DNA of 64,000 nt, from positions 96,569 to 160,568 of the forward strand of contig CAMDBA010000001.1 of assembly GCA_945888995.1 (NCBI GenBank). Reading direction: 5' to 3'. Made by a program: the position numbers and the translations under genes. The DNA comes from a bacterium UBP8_UBA817 (GTDB lineage: Bacteria; Margulisbacteria; Marinamargulisbacteria; CAMDBA01). Numbering within the stretch: position 1 is the stretch's first letter; each line of letters begins with the position of its first letter. The notes beneath the pieces are model-generated. The model was given only the letters and a program-made list of their open reading frames with translations, did not search any database and had not been told where the DNA came from. Shown piece after piece: positions 26,048 to 36,146 of the stretch.

Positions 26048-28312
26048 GACGCTTCGGCCTTTCTTTTCCCCATCATACTGAGAAATTATCCCCTTTTTCT
26101 CCAGTTCGTCCATTAAACGCGCAGCCCGGTTATATCCAATTCTGAGCTTTCTCTGCAAATAGGATGTCGAGGCATATTGGGTGTTTTTTACAATTTCTTT
26201 GGCTTCGTTAAACAATTCGTCGACTTGCTCTTCGTTCGAATCACCGGACGATTCAAGCGGTTCGATATCGATAATCTCGTTCAGATAGGCCGGTTCACCC
26301 TGAATTTTCAAGAAATCTACGACGTTTTTCACTTCTTTTTCACTTAGATATACACCCTGGACGCGGGCCGGTTTCGGCGCACCGACCGGAGAATAGAGCA
26401 TATCCCCTTTTCCAAGGAGCTTTTCTGCGCCAGGCATATCGAGAATCGTTCGTGAGTCTATTTGGGATTGCAAGAAAAATGAGACCCGGGACGGCACGTT
26501 TGCTTTAATCAATCCCGTCACGACATCCACACTAGGACGCTGCGTTGCAATCACCAGATGAATGCCTGTTGCGCGGGACATCTGAGCCAGACGGCAGATA
26601 GTGTTTTCCACTTCCTGAGACGCCACCATCATCAAGTCGGCCAACTCATCGATAATGACAACGATGTACGGCAGCCGTTGCGGCACAAAAAATGTTTCAA
26701 CAGGCTGTCCATCCGGATTGACGAATTGGTCCAGCTTCGCCTTTGCCAGCTCATGACTGGAGAGATTAAGGGACGCAATTTCTTCGATCCGGGAGTTATA
26801 GCCGTCGATATGCTTCACGCCGATCCGGGAAAATTCTTCATATCGCCTCTCCATTTCACTAAGCGCCCATTTTTTGAGCGTTGCCGCCGCCTTGTGCGGA
26901 TCGGTGACAACAGGTGCCAGGAGGTGTGGAATGCCTTCATACATACTGAGCTCGACTTTTTTAGGGTCGATCATCAGGAACTTCACTTCTTCCGGCGTCG
27001 CTCGTAATAAAATCGACAGAATAATGGCATTAATACAGACACTTTTTCCGGATCCCGTCGCACCGGCAATAAGAACGTGCGGCATTTTTGCTAGATCCAT
27101 CAGGATCGGCTCTCCGGTAATCGTTAATCCGATGGCGGCGACGACTTTGGATTTCCGCTCAAAAAAGTCGGTCTTTTCGATAATCCTGCGCATATTAACC
27201 GTCTCGACATTTACATTTGGCACCTCGATTCCGATCAGGGCTTTGCCGGGAATAGGCGCTTCGATACGGACATCGGTGACGGCGAGTTTGAGGGCGATAT
27301 CTTTGGATAAAGCGGTGATTTTGCTAATTTTGACGCCGTCTCCGGGCTGAAGTTCATACCGGGTAACGGATGGGCCTGGCGTGATATTGACCACTTTGGC
27401 GTCCACCTGGAAACTCATCAAGGCTTCTTCCAAAATTTTTGCGCGTTCCTGTTGCTGAATTTTTTGCTTGGCTTTGCTGCCGGCATTTTCGTATTTTTCC
27501 AACAAGTCGATCGGCGGGAATTCGTAATTATGGTAAGTCAATGACGCCGGCGGCGTATACACCGGCCGGGCTGTAGGGACTTCAGGTTCAGATTCTTCTT
27601 CCTCATCATCGAGGTCGTCAAATTCCGGAAGCTTAAACGGCCGGTCAGTCGGAGCAGAGGGTTCGTCGTCTTTTGGGGACGGTTCCGGCTTTTCTTTTTT
27701 TCCGAACAATTTGAAGCTTTTCTTCAACGAACGACTCACCTGAACGTCAGATACAGGTTCAAACGCATACTGATTCGCAGGCTGATCGGACCACCAGCGT
27801 TGCCAGAGTTTTTTGATTGAAAAATTAAAGATGAGAATTCCGGATAATACCCACGTCACGCCCAGTAAAATCGCCACTCCCCAAATCCCGATGATTTTAT
27901 ACAAGGCGAATAACAGGAACGACCCGACTACGCCACCGCCGTTTTGGGCATATGTAAAATCGATTATCGGGGAAGTTCCCACACCGTAGAGTTCCAACGC
28001 CACCAAGCATGCCAGAAAACATGCCAAGCAAGCCCGCTTAACAATGATGCTTTTACGCTCTAAAAACGGGACAAATCCAATGAGGCCGACCCACAACAGA
28101 AAAAACGGCAGCCAGTAGATCCCGGAGCCGATGATTTTTTTTGCTGCAGTCTGAACCAGAAATTGACCCACAAATCCCGTCAATTGCGGAAATGCCGCCG
28201 ACACGCCTAAAAATAAGGCGAGACATAATAGGACAATCGATTTAATTTCAGCTTTTATTGACGGTTCCGGCCGGGGCGCGGATTTACGTTTTATTGAAGG
28301 AGATTTTGCCAT
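26039..28312 (-). CDS. ftsK: DNA translocase FtsK/SpoIIIE
   Basis: Pumps the chromosome terminus through the closing septum. 757 residues: four N-terminal membrane helices (about 20-165), an acidic and Pro-rich linker (about 200-250), and the motor with ATGSGKSVCINAII (Walker A) and VVIIDELADLM (Walker B). The C-terminal gamma winged helix (FNEAKEIVKNTQYASTSYLQ...) reads KOPS polarity sequences. It lies downstream of the STAS gene by 67 bases and is followed by a terminator. Confidence 0.96.
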   Translation of the reverse strand: MAKSPSIKRKSAPRPEPSIKAEIKSIVLLCLALFLGVSAAFPQLTGFVGQFLVQTAAKKIIGSGIYWLPFFLLWVGLIGFVPFLERKSIIVKRACLACFLACLVALELYGVGTSPIIDFTYAQNGGGVVGSFLLFALYKIIGIWGVAILLGVTWVLSGILIFNFSIKKLWQRWWSDQPANQYAFEPVSDVQVSRSLKKSFKLFGKKEKPEPSPKDDEPSAPTDRPFKLPEFDDLDDEEEESEPEVPTARPVYTPPASLTYHNYEFPPIDLLEKYENAGSKAKQKIQQQERAKILEEALMSFQVDAKVVNITPGPSVTRYELQPGDGVKISKITALSKDIALKLAVTDVRIEAPIPGKALIGIEVPNVNVETVNMRRIIEKTDFFERKSKVVAAIGLTITGEPILMDLAKMPHVLIAGATGSGKSVCINAIILSILLRATPEEVKFLMIDPKKVELSMYEGIPHLLAPVVTDPHKAAATLKKWALSEMERRYEEFSRIGVKHIDGYNSRIEEIASLNLSSHELAKAKLDQFVNPDGQPVETFFVPQRLPYIVVIIDELADLMMVASQEVENTICRLAQMSRATGIHLVIATQRPSVDVVTGLIKANVPSRVSFFLQSQIDSRTILDMPGAEKLLGKGDMLYSPVGAPKPARVQGVYLSEKEVKNVVDFLKIQGEPAYLNEIIDIEPLESSGDSNEEQVDELFNEAKEIVKNTQYASTSYLQRKLRIGYNRAARLMDELEKKGIISQYDGEKKGRSVLS

Positions 28313-28379
28313 GACGCTTGATAAGCCTGCCCCTCTCTAAGGCTAAAGAGGGTTACCCAAAAGGGGTATAGTGAAGTCC

Positions 28380-28742
28380 TTATTGCATACTTGCTTTGGC
28401 TTGTTCGACATCTTCGAACAGACCGATGTTACGCTTAATCATACTGACCATGCCAGACGCATCCAAAAGTTTCACGACCTGTGGTTTCGTACAGACGATA
28501 TTTAAAGCACCGTTGGAACGGGCAACTTTTTTAGCAGCAATGGCGATGGTGCCTAATCCCACACTATCGACATAGGTGGTATCTTCTAAATTCACGATGA
28601 GTTTGAAGACCTGCTGATTGTCGATCACATCGGTAAAAGTGTCGTTCAGCTTCGGCGCATTGTAATCATCGAGCTCGCCCGATACGGTTAAAATTATCAT
28701 ATCCCCATCGCGGGTCAATTTAATATCTAGTTCTAAAGTCAT
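28380..28742 (-). CDS. STAS-domain anti-anti-sigma factor
   Basis: 120 residues forming a single STAS domain. The phosphorylatable serine of SpoIIAA-like proteins is S60 in TTYVDSVGLGTIAIA. It would bind an anti-sigma kinase and so release a sigma factor when unphosphorylated. No cognate kinase or phosphatase gene lies in the window. It has a strong ribosome site (AAGGAGG, seven bases before the ATG) and its own -10 sequence upstream, so it is probably transcribed apart from cysS. Confidence 0.9.
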   Translation of the reverse strand: MTLELDIKLTRDGDMIILTVSGELDDYNAPKLNDTFTDVIDNQQVFKLIVNLEDTTYVDSVGLGTIAIAAKKVARSNGALNIVCTKPQVVKLLDASGMVSMIKRNIGLFEDVEQAKASMQ

Positions 28743-28774
28743 ATCGGTCCTCCTTAATGGGTCTATAGTCTAGC

Positions 28775-28780
28775 ATTATA
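28775..28780 (-). promoter_or_regulatory. -10 element of the STAS gene promoter
   Basis: The minus strand reads TATAAT, about 33 bases before the STAS start codon. The -35 region is poor (TGGCTT at 17 bases). The element lies in the gap between cysS and the STAS gene. Confidence 0.35.
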
Positions 28781-28810
28781 CAAAACAGGGGTGCATGAAG
28801 CCAGCATCTG

Positions 28811-30190
28811 TTACGCGGGCTGAATCCGGCTCCAACGGGTTCCTTCTTTACTGTCTTCCAATTGAATCCCCATCCCCAATAATTGAGCACGGATTTCGTC
28901 GGATCTTTTGAAATCTTTTTCGGTGCGGGATTTATTTCTTTCATCAATAAGCTGAGTGATCTCATCCGATATCTCATCAACCGGAGAAGATGAAGATAAG
29001 TCCGAGAAAAACAACCCTAAGATCGCACCTAGTTTTCCCAGCAATGCGGAGCCACGCTTTTCTCTGTGAATAAATTTATTCAATTCGAATAAAATACCGA
29101 CCGCCCCTGCAAAGTTAAAATCATCGTTCATCGCATCCAGAAACCGGGCATTAAATCCCGACAGGTGCGCATCCGACGCGATATCCACGGCAGGATCTGC
29201 GTGGACCGGAAATGTCGCCAAGGTTTTATGAAGCCTGGTCAGAGAAGAGAAGGATTCATCGAGACCGTCTTTTGAGAAATTAAACGGGGTCCGGTAATGC
29301 GATCTAAGCAGATAAAATCGCAATACTTCGCCCGCATACTCGCCTAAAATTTCCCGAATGGAATAGGTATTCTTTTTGGACTTGGACATTTTTTCGTCGT
29401 TAATGGTGACGAATCCGTTATGCACCCAATATTTGGCGAACGGCTGGCCGGTATGCGCTTCGGACTGGGCGATCTCATTTTCGTGGTGAGGGAAGATCAA
29501 ATCTTCGCCGCCGCCATGGATGTCGATAGTCGGGCCTAATTCGTGAATAGCCATAGCCGAACATTCGATATGCCAGCCAGGCCGGCCGGCACCCCAAGGG
29601 CTTTCCCAGGCAGGTTCTCCGGGTTTTGACGGCTTCCATAGAACAAAGTCCGCAGGATTCCGTTTTTGATCCGACACGTCGACCCGCGCACCTGCAACGA
29701 GGTCATCGAGAATTTTTTTGGACAATTTTCCGTATGGAGGAAAGGCTTCCACCGAATAACAGACGTCGCCGCTCGGGGTGATATATGCAGCATTTTTGTC
29801 TAATAAAGACTGAATAATTTCAAAAATCTCGGCCATATGGCCGGTTGCGCGAGGGTATGAATCCGCCCGTTGGATATTGAGCTGATCCATATCGTCAAAA
29901 TACGCCTGGATCATGGTCTCGGTCAGCTCCGTCACTGACATATCTTTTAGTGCGGCGCGCTGGATAATCTTGTCATCAATATCAGTAAAATTCTGAACAT
30001 AGCGAACCTGGTAGTTTCGGGCCGTCAGATATCGACGGATAGTATCAAATACCACGTAGGCTCTGGCATGTCCGATATGGCAATAATCATACACCGTGAC
30101 ACCACAAACATAAAAAGACACCTGGCCTTCTCGAAGCGGAATAAACGGCTCTTTTTGACCGGAGAGAGTATTAAATACGCGGATTGCCAT
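28811..30190 (-). CDS. cysS: Cysteinyl-tRNA synthetase
   Basis: Charges tRNA-Cys. 459 residues, normal length. Class I signatures: [19 protein letters not shown] (with zinc Cys and HIGH) and [11 protein letters not shown] (KMSKS). The zinc site is completed by [11 protein letters not shown] and [12 protein letters not shown]. The start overlaps the panB stop by one base (TAATG). Confidence 0.97.
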   Translation of the reverse strand: MAIRVFNTLSGQKEPFIPLREGQVSFYVCGVTVYDYCHIGHARAYVVFDTIRRYLTARNYQVRYVQNFTDIDDKIIQRAALKDMSVTELTETMIQAYFDDMDQLNIQRADSYPRATGHMAEIFEIIQSLLDKNAAYITPSGDVCYSVEAFPPYGKLSKKILDDLVAGARVDVSDQKRNPADFVLWKPSKPGEPAWESPWGAGRPGWHIECSAMAIHELGPTIDIHGGGEDLIFPHHENEIAQSEAHTGQPFAKYWVHNGFVTINDEKMSKSKKNTYSIREILGEYAGEVLRFYLLRSHYRTPFNFSKDGLDESFSSLTRLHKTLATFPVHADPAVDIASDAHLSGFNARFLDAMNDDFNFAGAVGILFELNKFIHREKRGSALLGKLGAILGLFFSDLSSSSPVDEISDEITQLIDERNKSRTEKDFKRSDEIRAQLLGMGIQLEDSKEGTRWSRIQPA

Positions 30191-30996
30191 TAGTATGTGT
30201 GCTCCTCATCAGGATATCGTCCGTTGATAACATCTTGTTTAAATTCAGAAATCGCTTTTTTGGTCTCGTCATATAGCGACGCATAACGTTTTACAAATTT
30301 AGGGGACACGCCGGTCTGATACCCCAGCAAATCATGCGTCACCAAAACCTGCCCATCGCAATCGGGACCTGCCCCGATACCAATGGTCGGAATGGCTAAT
30401 TGCGACGAAATAAATGCCGCTAGCTCACGTGGAACCATTTCCAACACAATTGAAAATACGCCAAGTTTTTCTAATTCTTTGGCCAATAGCAACATGCCTT
30501 CGGCTTCGTCTGATTTTTTACCGCGAATCTTGTACCCGCCGATCCGATAGACGGACTGTGGAGTAAATCCGATATGGCCCATGACCGGAATCCCGGCTTC
30601 GATGACGGCCTGAATAAACGGCAAACTATGGGCATCAAACGATTCCATTTTCACAGCCTTAGCGCCACCGGTCTGAATCAAGCGACCGGCATTCTCGACC
30701 GCGGTCTGTGCCGATGTGTGATAGCTCATAAACGGCATATCTGCGACCAGAAGCGCCTTCGGGTTTGACCGAGCAACCGCCTGGGTATGATGCAGCATAT
30801 GGTCCATCGTCACACTCACGGTGTTTTCAAATCCCAAGACCACATTTCCAACCGAATCACCCACCAGAATTACGTCAACGCCGACTTCATCCAGAATCGC
30901 TGCCATCGATGCATCGTAGGCCGTTAGCACCACGATCTTTTCTTTCGCCGCTTTCTTTTGAATCAAGCTAACCGGTGTAACAGGATATTTTTTCAT
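30190..30996 (-). CDS. panB: 3-methyl-2-oxobutanoate hydroxymethyltransferase
   Basis: Adds a hydroxymethyl group from methylene-THF to ketoisovalerate to form ketopantoate, the first step of pantothenate synthesis. 268 residues with VLTAYDASMAAILDEVGVD, LVGDSVGNVVLG and TIGIGAGPDCDGQVLV. It pairs in pathway with panD upstream in the same gene run; panC and panE are not in the window. Confidence 0.96.
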   Translation of the reverse strand: MKKYPVTPVSLIQKKAAKEKIVVLTAYDASMAAILDEVGVDVILVGDSVGNVVLGFENTVSVTMDHMLHHTQAVARSNPKALLVADMPFMSYHTSAQTAVENAGRLIQTGGAKAVKMESFDAHSLPFIQAVIEAGIPVMGHIGFTPQSVYRIGGYKIRGKKSDEAEGMLLLAKELEKLGVFSIVLEMVPRELAAFISSQLAIPTIGIGAGPDCDGQVLVTHDLLGYQTGVSPKFVKRYASLYDETKKAISEFKQDVINGRYPDEEHTY

Positions 30997-31037
30997 AGGT
31001 TGGCTAGAATACCTAACTTTAAAAGGGTTGCCAATCG

Positions 31038-31856
31038 TTACGATGACGGGCCAGATAGATCCAGGTTCAGAAACGAAGACTTGGGAGACTCGCTATAAAG
31101 ATCAAAGAGGCGGGTTTCCAGCGCTTCTTTATTGAGGAAGCGTGTGAGATTGCCGTTTTCAGCCAGAGAAATGGTGCCGGTTTCTTCCGAAATGACGATG
31201 ACAATCGCATCCGAAATTTCGGTTAATCCGATCGCCGCTCTGTGCCGGGTCCCTAAACGCCGGTCCACAATCTTGCTATCAGAAAGTGGCAAAAGGCAAC
31301 CTGCCGCCAGGATTTTATTTTCACGTATAATTAATGCACCGTCGTGAGTGGGCGTATTGGGCCAGAAGAGATTGATAATTAATTCAGACGAAATTTGTGC
31401 ATCCACGACGACACCTGAGAGGGTGTATTCGCTCAAATCATTTCGCATTTCAATGCTGATCAGCGCGCCGATTTTTTGTTTCGATAACGATTCTACGGCA
31501 ACGAGTAATTTTTTAATAATGGTCGGCAGTGAGATTTCCGAGGAATTATTACCTGTAGAAAGGCCTTTTCTGCGTCCCATTTTCTCCAGAAACCGACGGA
31601 TGTCAGGCTGAAAAATAATAATAATCAAGAAAATAATCGCGGCTGAGAATTTTTCCAGCACCCACGTCAGTGTCGTCAATACAAAAATTCGACTGATTAC
31701 ATACAGCGACAAAACCACCAAAAGACCTGGAATTAAACTAAACGACCGGGACCGCTTCATCCAGACCAAAAGCTGCAAGATAATTGCATACACGATCAGG
31801 AAATCCAATATGGATTTCCCAGATAATTTGGACAGGATTTCAGCGGTGATCGTCAT
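31038..31856 (-). CDS. cdaA: Diadenylate cyclase, CdaA type
   Basis: Makes c-di-AMP from two ATP. 272 residues: three N-terminal membrane helices (about 15-80) and a DisA_N/DAC domain with the DGALIIREN and RHRAAIGLTE motifs (DGA and RHR) plus ISEETGTISLAENG. c-di-AMP controls potassium, osmolyte and cell-wall balance. The gene overlaps lysA by four bases. The usual partner gene ybbR/cdaR is not next to it. Confidence 0.95.
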   Translation of the reverse strand: MTITAEILSKLSGKSILDFLIVYAIILQLLVWMKRSRSFSLIPGLLVVLSLYVISRIFVLTTLTWVLEKFSAAIIFLIIIIFQPDIRRFLEKMGRRKGLSTGNNSSEISLPTIIKKLLVAVESLSKQKIGALISIEMRNDLSEYTLSGVVVDAQISSELIINLFWPNTPTHDGALIIRENKILAAGCLLPLSDSKIVDRRLGTRHRAAIGLTEISDAIVIVISEETGTISLAENGNLTRFLNKEALETRLFDLYSESPKSSFLNLDLSGPSS

Positions 31857-33139
31857 AGGTCGTATCGGATTACATCATCATACGTTTCCCGTCGAACCAG
31901 AACTCGCGAATGACCGCCAAATACGCCGACCATTGCCGGCCGTTGGCAGCGGTTATAATTAGACGCCATCGCATAATTATAAGCGCCTGTTCCATACACT
32001 GCGAGAACATCGCCGACACTTGGCTCAGGCAGCAGCACGCCTTCCGCCAGAACGTCACCCGATTCGCAATACTTTCCGGCAATGGTATACGGTTTGCCTT
32101 TGCCTGCTTTATTGGCCAATTCAAAGGTATATTCAGCCTGGTAGAGCATCGGTCTCGGATTATCGGCCATGCCCCCATCGACGAAGACATAGTCCTTGAT
32201 TCCCGGAATCGGCTTAACGGCGCCGACTGTGTAGAGTGTCAGCCCTGCATTTCCGATAATCGAACGGCCAGGCTCCAGGATTAACTTAGGTTCTTTTAAG
32301 CCTGCTTTTTTGAGTTCTTCTTTGAGCAAGGTGGTTAATTTTTCGATAAATAAGTCGATTGCCGGTGGATCGTCCTGTTCGATATAGCGAATCCCGATAC
32401 CTCCGCCGAGATTTAATTCCTCAACCTCAACGCCAACTTCGGATTTAATGTGCACCAAATGGCCAACCATAATCCTAACCAGATCCAAATATGGTTCCAC
32501 ATCAAAAATCTGAGAGCCGATATGCCCATGAATGCCTAGGAACTTGAGTTCAGGTGTGTCTACAATAAATGAAATAATGTCTATTAATTCCCGTTTATCA
32601 ATACCAAATTTTGAATCGATGTGACCGGTTTTAATGTAGTCATGCGTGTGGGCTTCGATTTCGGGCTTGAGACGGACGAGAAGGTTGGCGGTGCAGGCTT
32701 TTTGTTGGCAGAGTGTTTGAATGTTTTTCAACTCCTGCCCATTATCAACGACGATCCTGATCTGATGATCCAGCGCCATGGAGATCTCCTCAAGGGACTT
32801 GTTATTGCCGTGAAATAGAATTTTGTCAGGAGAGACGTCGCTTTTAAGCGCAGTATATAACTCGCCGCCAGATACGACATCCACGCCCAAACCTTCTTCG
32901 GCGATTAAGTTTAAGATCCCTTTATTCAGACCTGCTTTACCGGCAAATACCACCTGATAATTCGGATAATGCTGAGACAGGGGTGCCGTATAGGCCCGGC
33001 AATTGTCACGCAAGGTCGCTTCATCGAGCACATAAAGCGGCGTGCCGTAGGTTTGAGCCAGTTCGGTTAAGTCTATCCCGCCGACTTCGAGCTCGCCTTC
33101 CAGGTGACGTGTCAGTGTAATCGGTTTTACGGTGCTCAT
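31853..33139 (-). CDS. lysA: Diaminopimelate decarboxylase
   Basis: Last step of lysine synthesis, PLP-dependent. 428 residues of the alanine-racemase-type barrel: VVFAGKAGLNKGI (PLP Lys), GIHGHIGSQIF, ELNLGGGIGIRY, LILEPGRSIIGNAG, and CESGDVLAEGVLLPE near the C-terminus. Four-base overlaps with cimA and cdaA. Confidence 0.96.
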   Translation of the reverse strand: MSTVKPITLTRHLEGELEVGGIDLTELAQTYGTPLYVLDEATLRDNCRAYTAPLSQHYPNYQVVFAGKAGLNKGILNLIAEEGLGVDVVSGGELYTALKSDVSPDKILFHGNNKSLEEISMALDHQIRIVVDNGQELKNIQTLCQQKACTANLLVRLKPEIEAHTHDYIKTGHIDSKFGIDKRELIDIISFIVDTPELKFLGIHGHIGSQIFDVEPYLDLVRIMVGHLVHIKSEVGVEVEELNLGGGIGIRYIEQDDPPAIDLFIEKLTTLLKEELKKAGLKEPKLILEPGRSIIGNAGLTLYTVGAVKPIPGIKDYVFVDGGMADNPRPMLYQAEYTFELANKAGKGKPYTIAGKYCESGDVLAEGVLLPEPSVGDVLAVYGTGAYNYAMASNYNRCQRPAMVGVFGGHSRVLVRRETYDDVIRYDL

Positions 33140-34710
33140 AGTTCCGGCTCTCCTAACAACTTATATTCGAAACTATCGACTAACGCCTTCCACGACGCTT
33201 CTATCACGTTTTCGGAGACGCCGACGGTGCCCCAGGAGCGGGTGCCGTCCGTTGATTCGATCAATACCCGGACCTTGGCGTCGGTTCCGTCTTTTGAATT
33301 TAAAACACGGACTTTATAGTCCACTAAATGAACATTTTTAATGGCATGAAAAATCGGCTCAAGTGACCGTCTCAGGGCATGATCGAGGGAGCTAACCGGC
33401 CCGTTTCCTTCACCGACGATATGGACGAGTTTCCCGGCGATCTTCGCCTTTATCGTGGCTTCGAGGAGGCTTTTGTCATCGCCATGTTTTTCGGTAATGA
33501 CCCGGTAGCTTTGAAGCTCAATTATGGGTTTAAAGTCTTCTAAAAACCGCTTCATCAACAGCTCAAACGACGCTTCGGCTTCTTCAAATTGATAACCGGC
33601 GTTTTCCATAGTTTTGATTTCTTTTAATAACAGCGGCAATTGCGATGAATCTGCGCTGACTGAGATGCCATATTCTTGCGCTTTGTATAAAAGATTACTC
33701 ACGCCGGAGAGTTCGGAAACGAGAATCCGCTGGCTATTTCCGACCAATGTCGGATCAATGTGCTCATAGGTTTCGGGATGCTTGAGCACGGCGCTGACAT
33801 GCACACCCGCTTTATGCGCAAACGCACTGCGACCGACATAGGGGAGAAAATCGTTGTGGCTGATATTGGCGATTTCGTCGAGGTGACGGGAAATCGGAGT
33901 CAGTTCTTTTAAATGGTCGTACGAAATACACGACAGTCCTTTTTTAACGAGGAGATTCGGAATGATCGTACTCAAATTTGCATTGCCGCATCGCTCGCCG
34001 TATCCGTTTAAGGTGCCCTGAACGTGACGCGCACCGCCGTCTACCGCCGCGATTGAAATGGCAGTTCCCATACCGCCGTCATTGTGGGCATGAATTCCGA
34101 CCATCCGATCAAATTTCTGACAGACCGTCTGCGTCGCCGCCTGAATATCCGACGGCAAACTACCTCCGTTTGTATCGCATAAGCACAAAATGTCTGCGCC
34201 TCCTTCATAGGCTGCGCACACTGCTTTTAAAGCATATTCCGGATTGCGTTTAAATCCGTCGAAAAAATGTTCCGAATCAAAAATGACTTCACGGCCATGG
34301 CTTTTCAAAAATGCGACCGAGTCATAAATCAGCGCCAGGTTTTCTTCCAAACTGATTTTCAAGGCATGCGTCACGTGGAAATCCCAGGTCTTTCCGAAAA
34401 TAACGACGACCGGCGTCTCAGCTTTGATTAAAGCCTGTAAATTTGGATCGTTTTCCGGCGTATTTTTGGCACGCCGGGTGCTACCGAACGCGGCTATTTT
34501 GGCATGTTTTAGCGGAAGTGTTTTCACTTGATTGAAATACTCTACGGCCTTGGGATTCGAGCCGGGCCATCCGCCTTCGATATATTGAACACCGAGATTG
34601 TCTAAAAGCTGGGTGATTTTGAGCTTGTCTTTAACCGTAAAGGAAATCCCTTCACCTTGCTCGCCATCGCGTAGGGTGGTGTCTAATATGCTTACTGCTT
34701 GTTGTGTCAT
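33136..34710 (-). CDS. cimA: (R)-citramalate synthase
   Basis: Condenses pyruvate and acetyl-CoA to citramalate, the threonine-independent route to 2-oxobutyrate and isoleucine. 524 residues: an HMGL-like barrel with TLRDGEQGEGISFTVKDK at the start, GIHAHNDGGMGTAIS with metal His residues, and a C-terminal regulatory domain. The AHKAGVHVSAVLKHPETYEH stretch and length separate it from LeuA, though homocitrate- or isopropylmalate-type activity cannot be fully excluded. Confidence 0.92.
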   Translation of the reverse strand: MTQQAVSILDTTLRDGEQGEGISFTVKDKLKITQLLDNLGVQYIEGGWPGSNPKAVEYFNQVKTLPLKHAKIAAFGSTRRAKNTPENDPNLQALIKAETPVVVIFGKTWDFHVTHALKISLEENLALIYDSVAFLKSHGREVIFDSEHFFDGFKRNPEYALKAVCAAYEGGADILCLCDTNGGSLPSDIQAATQTVCQKFDRMVGIHAHNDGGMGTAISIAAVDGGARHVQGTLNGYGERCGNANLSTIIPNLLVKKGLSCISYDHLKELTPISRHLDEIANISHNDFLPYVGRSAFAHKAGVHVSAVLKHPETYEHIDPTLVGNSQRILVSELSGVSNLLYKAQEYGISVSADSSQLPLLLKEIKTMENAGYQFEEAEASFELLMKRFLEDFKPIIELQSYRVITEKHGDDKSLLEATIKAKIAGKLVHIVGEGNGPVSSLDHALRRSLEPIFHAIKNVHLVDYKVRVLNSKDGTDAKVRVLIESTDGTRSWGTVGVSENVIEASWKALVDSFEYKLLGEPEL

Positions 34711-34737
34711 CGGGCATTCCTCTTCAGTGTCGATAGA

Positions 34738-35076
34738 TTAGCGATTCTTGGCTTGAAGATCGACTAAAATAGGGTCGAGATCTTCAGCGTCAGGGTCAAT
34801 CTGGGCGTAGGAAATAATAAAAATATCATCTCCGATTTCGCCTTTGCGTGCGGCAGGGCCGTTGAGAGCAAAAATTCCGCTGCCGGCTGCCCCTTTAATC
34901 GCATACGTGGTCAGCCGTTCACCGTTATTCAGATTTACAACATGGACTTGTTCGTTAGGGCGGATATTAGCCGCCTTCATAATATCTTCGTCAATGGTAA
35001 TGCTACCGACATAAAATAAGTGTTTATGTGTCAATTTTGCGTATGATATTTTTGATTTCAAGACTGTGATTAACAT
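34738..35076 (-). CDS. panD: Aspartate 1-decarboxylase
   Basis: Makes beta-alanine for pantothenate and CoA. 112-residue pro-enzyme that self-cleaves between G24 and S25 ([10 protein letters not shown]) to create its pyruvoyl group. Conserved K9, H17/H19 and the [10 protein letters not shown] stretch are present. 24 bases downstream of def. Confidence 0.96.
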   Translation of the reverse strand: MLITVLKSKISYAKLTHKHLFYVGSITIDEDIMKAANIRPNEQVHVVNLNNGERLTTYAIKGAAGSGIFALNGPAARKGEIGDDIFIISYAQIDPDAEDLDPILVDLQAKNR

Positions 35077-35099
35077 ATATTTCTCCTCAATTTTGCACC

Positions 35100-35555
35100 T
35101 TAATGTGGCTTATCCAGAATCAGAATTCCATTCAGATGGTCCATCTCATGCTGAATAATGCGAGCCATCATACCATGTTCGACCAATCGAATGAGCTTTC
35201 CTTTTCTAGTATACGCTTGCACATGGATTTTTTGAGCTCTTGTCACACTGACGGTGGCACCCGGACAACTGAGGCACCCTTCGGTTTTGGTCTGCGCTCC
35301 TTCGGCAGTCAAAATTTCTGGGTTTATCAGCACGATTTCCCTGCCTCTATACAACATCATCATGACCTTTTCCAGAATCCCGATTTGCGGCGCCGAAAGC
35401 CCGACACCTGTAGGACCATAGTCGGCTAAAGTGTCCCTCAGATCCCGTAAAAGCCGGTCCAGCCGTTCGTCAAATGCGGTCACGGGAACACAAGTCTGTC
35501 TTAAAATCGGATTGGGGACCGTTAGAATCGTTTGGATGCTCACGTTATTTCTCAC
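35100..35555 (-). CDS. def: Peptide deformylase
   Basis: Removes the formyl group from nascent proteins. 151 residues with the three metal motifs: [18 protein letters not shown] (the usual Val is Cys) and [11 protein letters not shown] (HExxH). First gene of a seven-gene minus-strand run (def to cysS). Confidence 0.96.
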   Translation of the reverse strand: MRNNVSIQTILTVPNPILRQTCVPVTAFDERLDRLLRDLRDTLADYGPTGVGLSAPQIGILEKVMMMLYRGREIVLINPEILTAEGAQTKTEGCLSCPGATVSVTRAQKIHVQAYTRKGKLIRLVEHGMMARIIQHEMDHLNGILILDKPH

Positions 35556-35821
35556 CGGGCCGAATATATTCAGATAATGACAGACATATACGCTTATATA
35601 ATCATTACCGGATCATCGGTTTTCTGTATTAAAATAGAAGGTAATTATAGCTGACAAAAGAGGAGTCTTAAAGTATTATTTGCCAAAGTTGTAAGGTGCG
35701 AATTGCGTTTGGCCTCAAATGCATGCTAGCATAATGGCGTCTATAGCCTTTTTATTGGGCCTATACATTCTCTCGTTTAAATTATTAAAAATATAAAATC
35801 AATATATATAGGAGCATCACA
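35556..35821 (+). promoter_or_regulatory. Divergent region and rpsO leader
   Basis: 266 bases between def (minus) and rpsO (plus). A TATAAT lies at 35597-35602 and a CATAAT at 35730-35735. A hairpin is possible at about 35741-35767 (TATAGCC...GGGC-C-TATA). S15 in many bacteria represses its own mRNA by binding a leader fold, and this leader is long enough for one, but I cannot assign a known S15 motif. Confidence 0.3.
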
Positions 35822-36106
35822 ATGAGCAGCGAACAAAAAGAAATTAAACAAGAAGTTATCGAAAAATTTAAAGTTCATGAGACCGATACCGGATCTCCTG
35901 AAGTTCAAATCGCCCTTCTTACCACACGAATCAACCTTTTGGTTGAGCACTTGAAAATCCACAAAAAAGACCATCACTCACGTCGTGGATTGTTAATGTT
36001 AGTCGGTCAAAGAAAGCGTCTTCTCAATTACTTAAAACGCAAAAACCTTTCTCGGTTCCAAGAGCTCACCACGTCGTTAAGACTTAAGGTCTCTACCGTT
36101 AAGTAA
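35822..36106 (+). CDS. rpsO: 30S ribosomal protein S15
   Basis: Primary binding protein of the 16S rRNA central domain. 94 residues with [38 protein letters not shown] and [16 protein letters not shown] precedes the ATG. It is followed by pnp after 40 bases, the classical rpsO-pnp pair. Confidence 0.97.
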   Translation: MSSEQKEIKQEVIEKFKVHETDTGSPEVQIALLTTRINLLVEHLKIHKKDHHSRRGLLMLVGQRKRLLNYLKRKNLSRFQELTTSLRLKVSTVK

Positions 36107-36146
36107 AACCGTAGTCAATTATAATCAGAAGGGTTCAAATATTATT

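Noticed and set aside
28333..28358. Hairpin CCCTCT...AGAGGG between the STAS gene and ftsK
   Set aside because: The stem is only six bases with no T-run on the minus strand, so a terminator is not supported.
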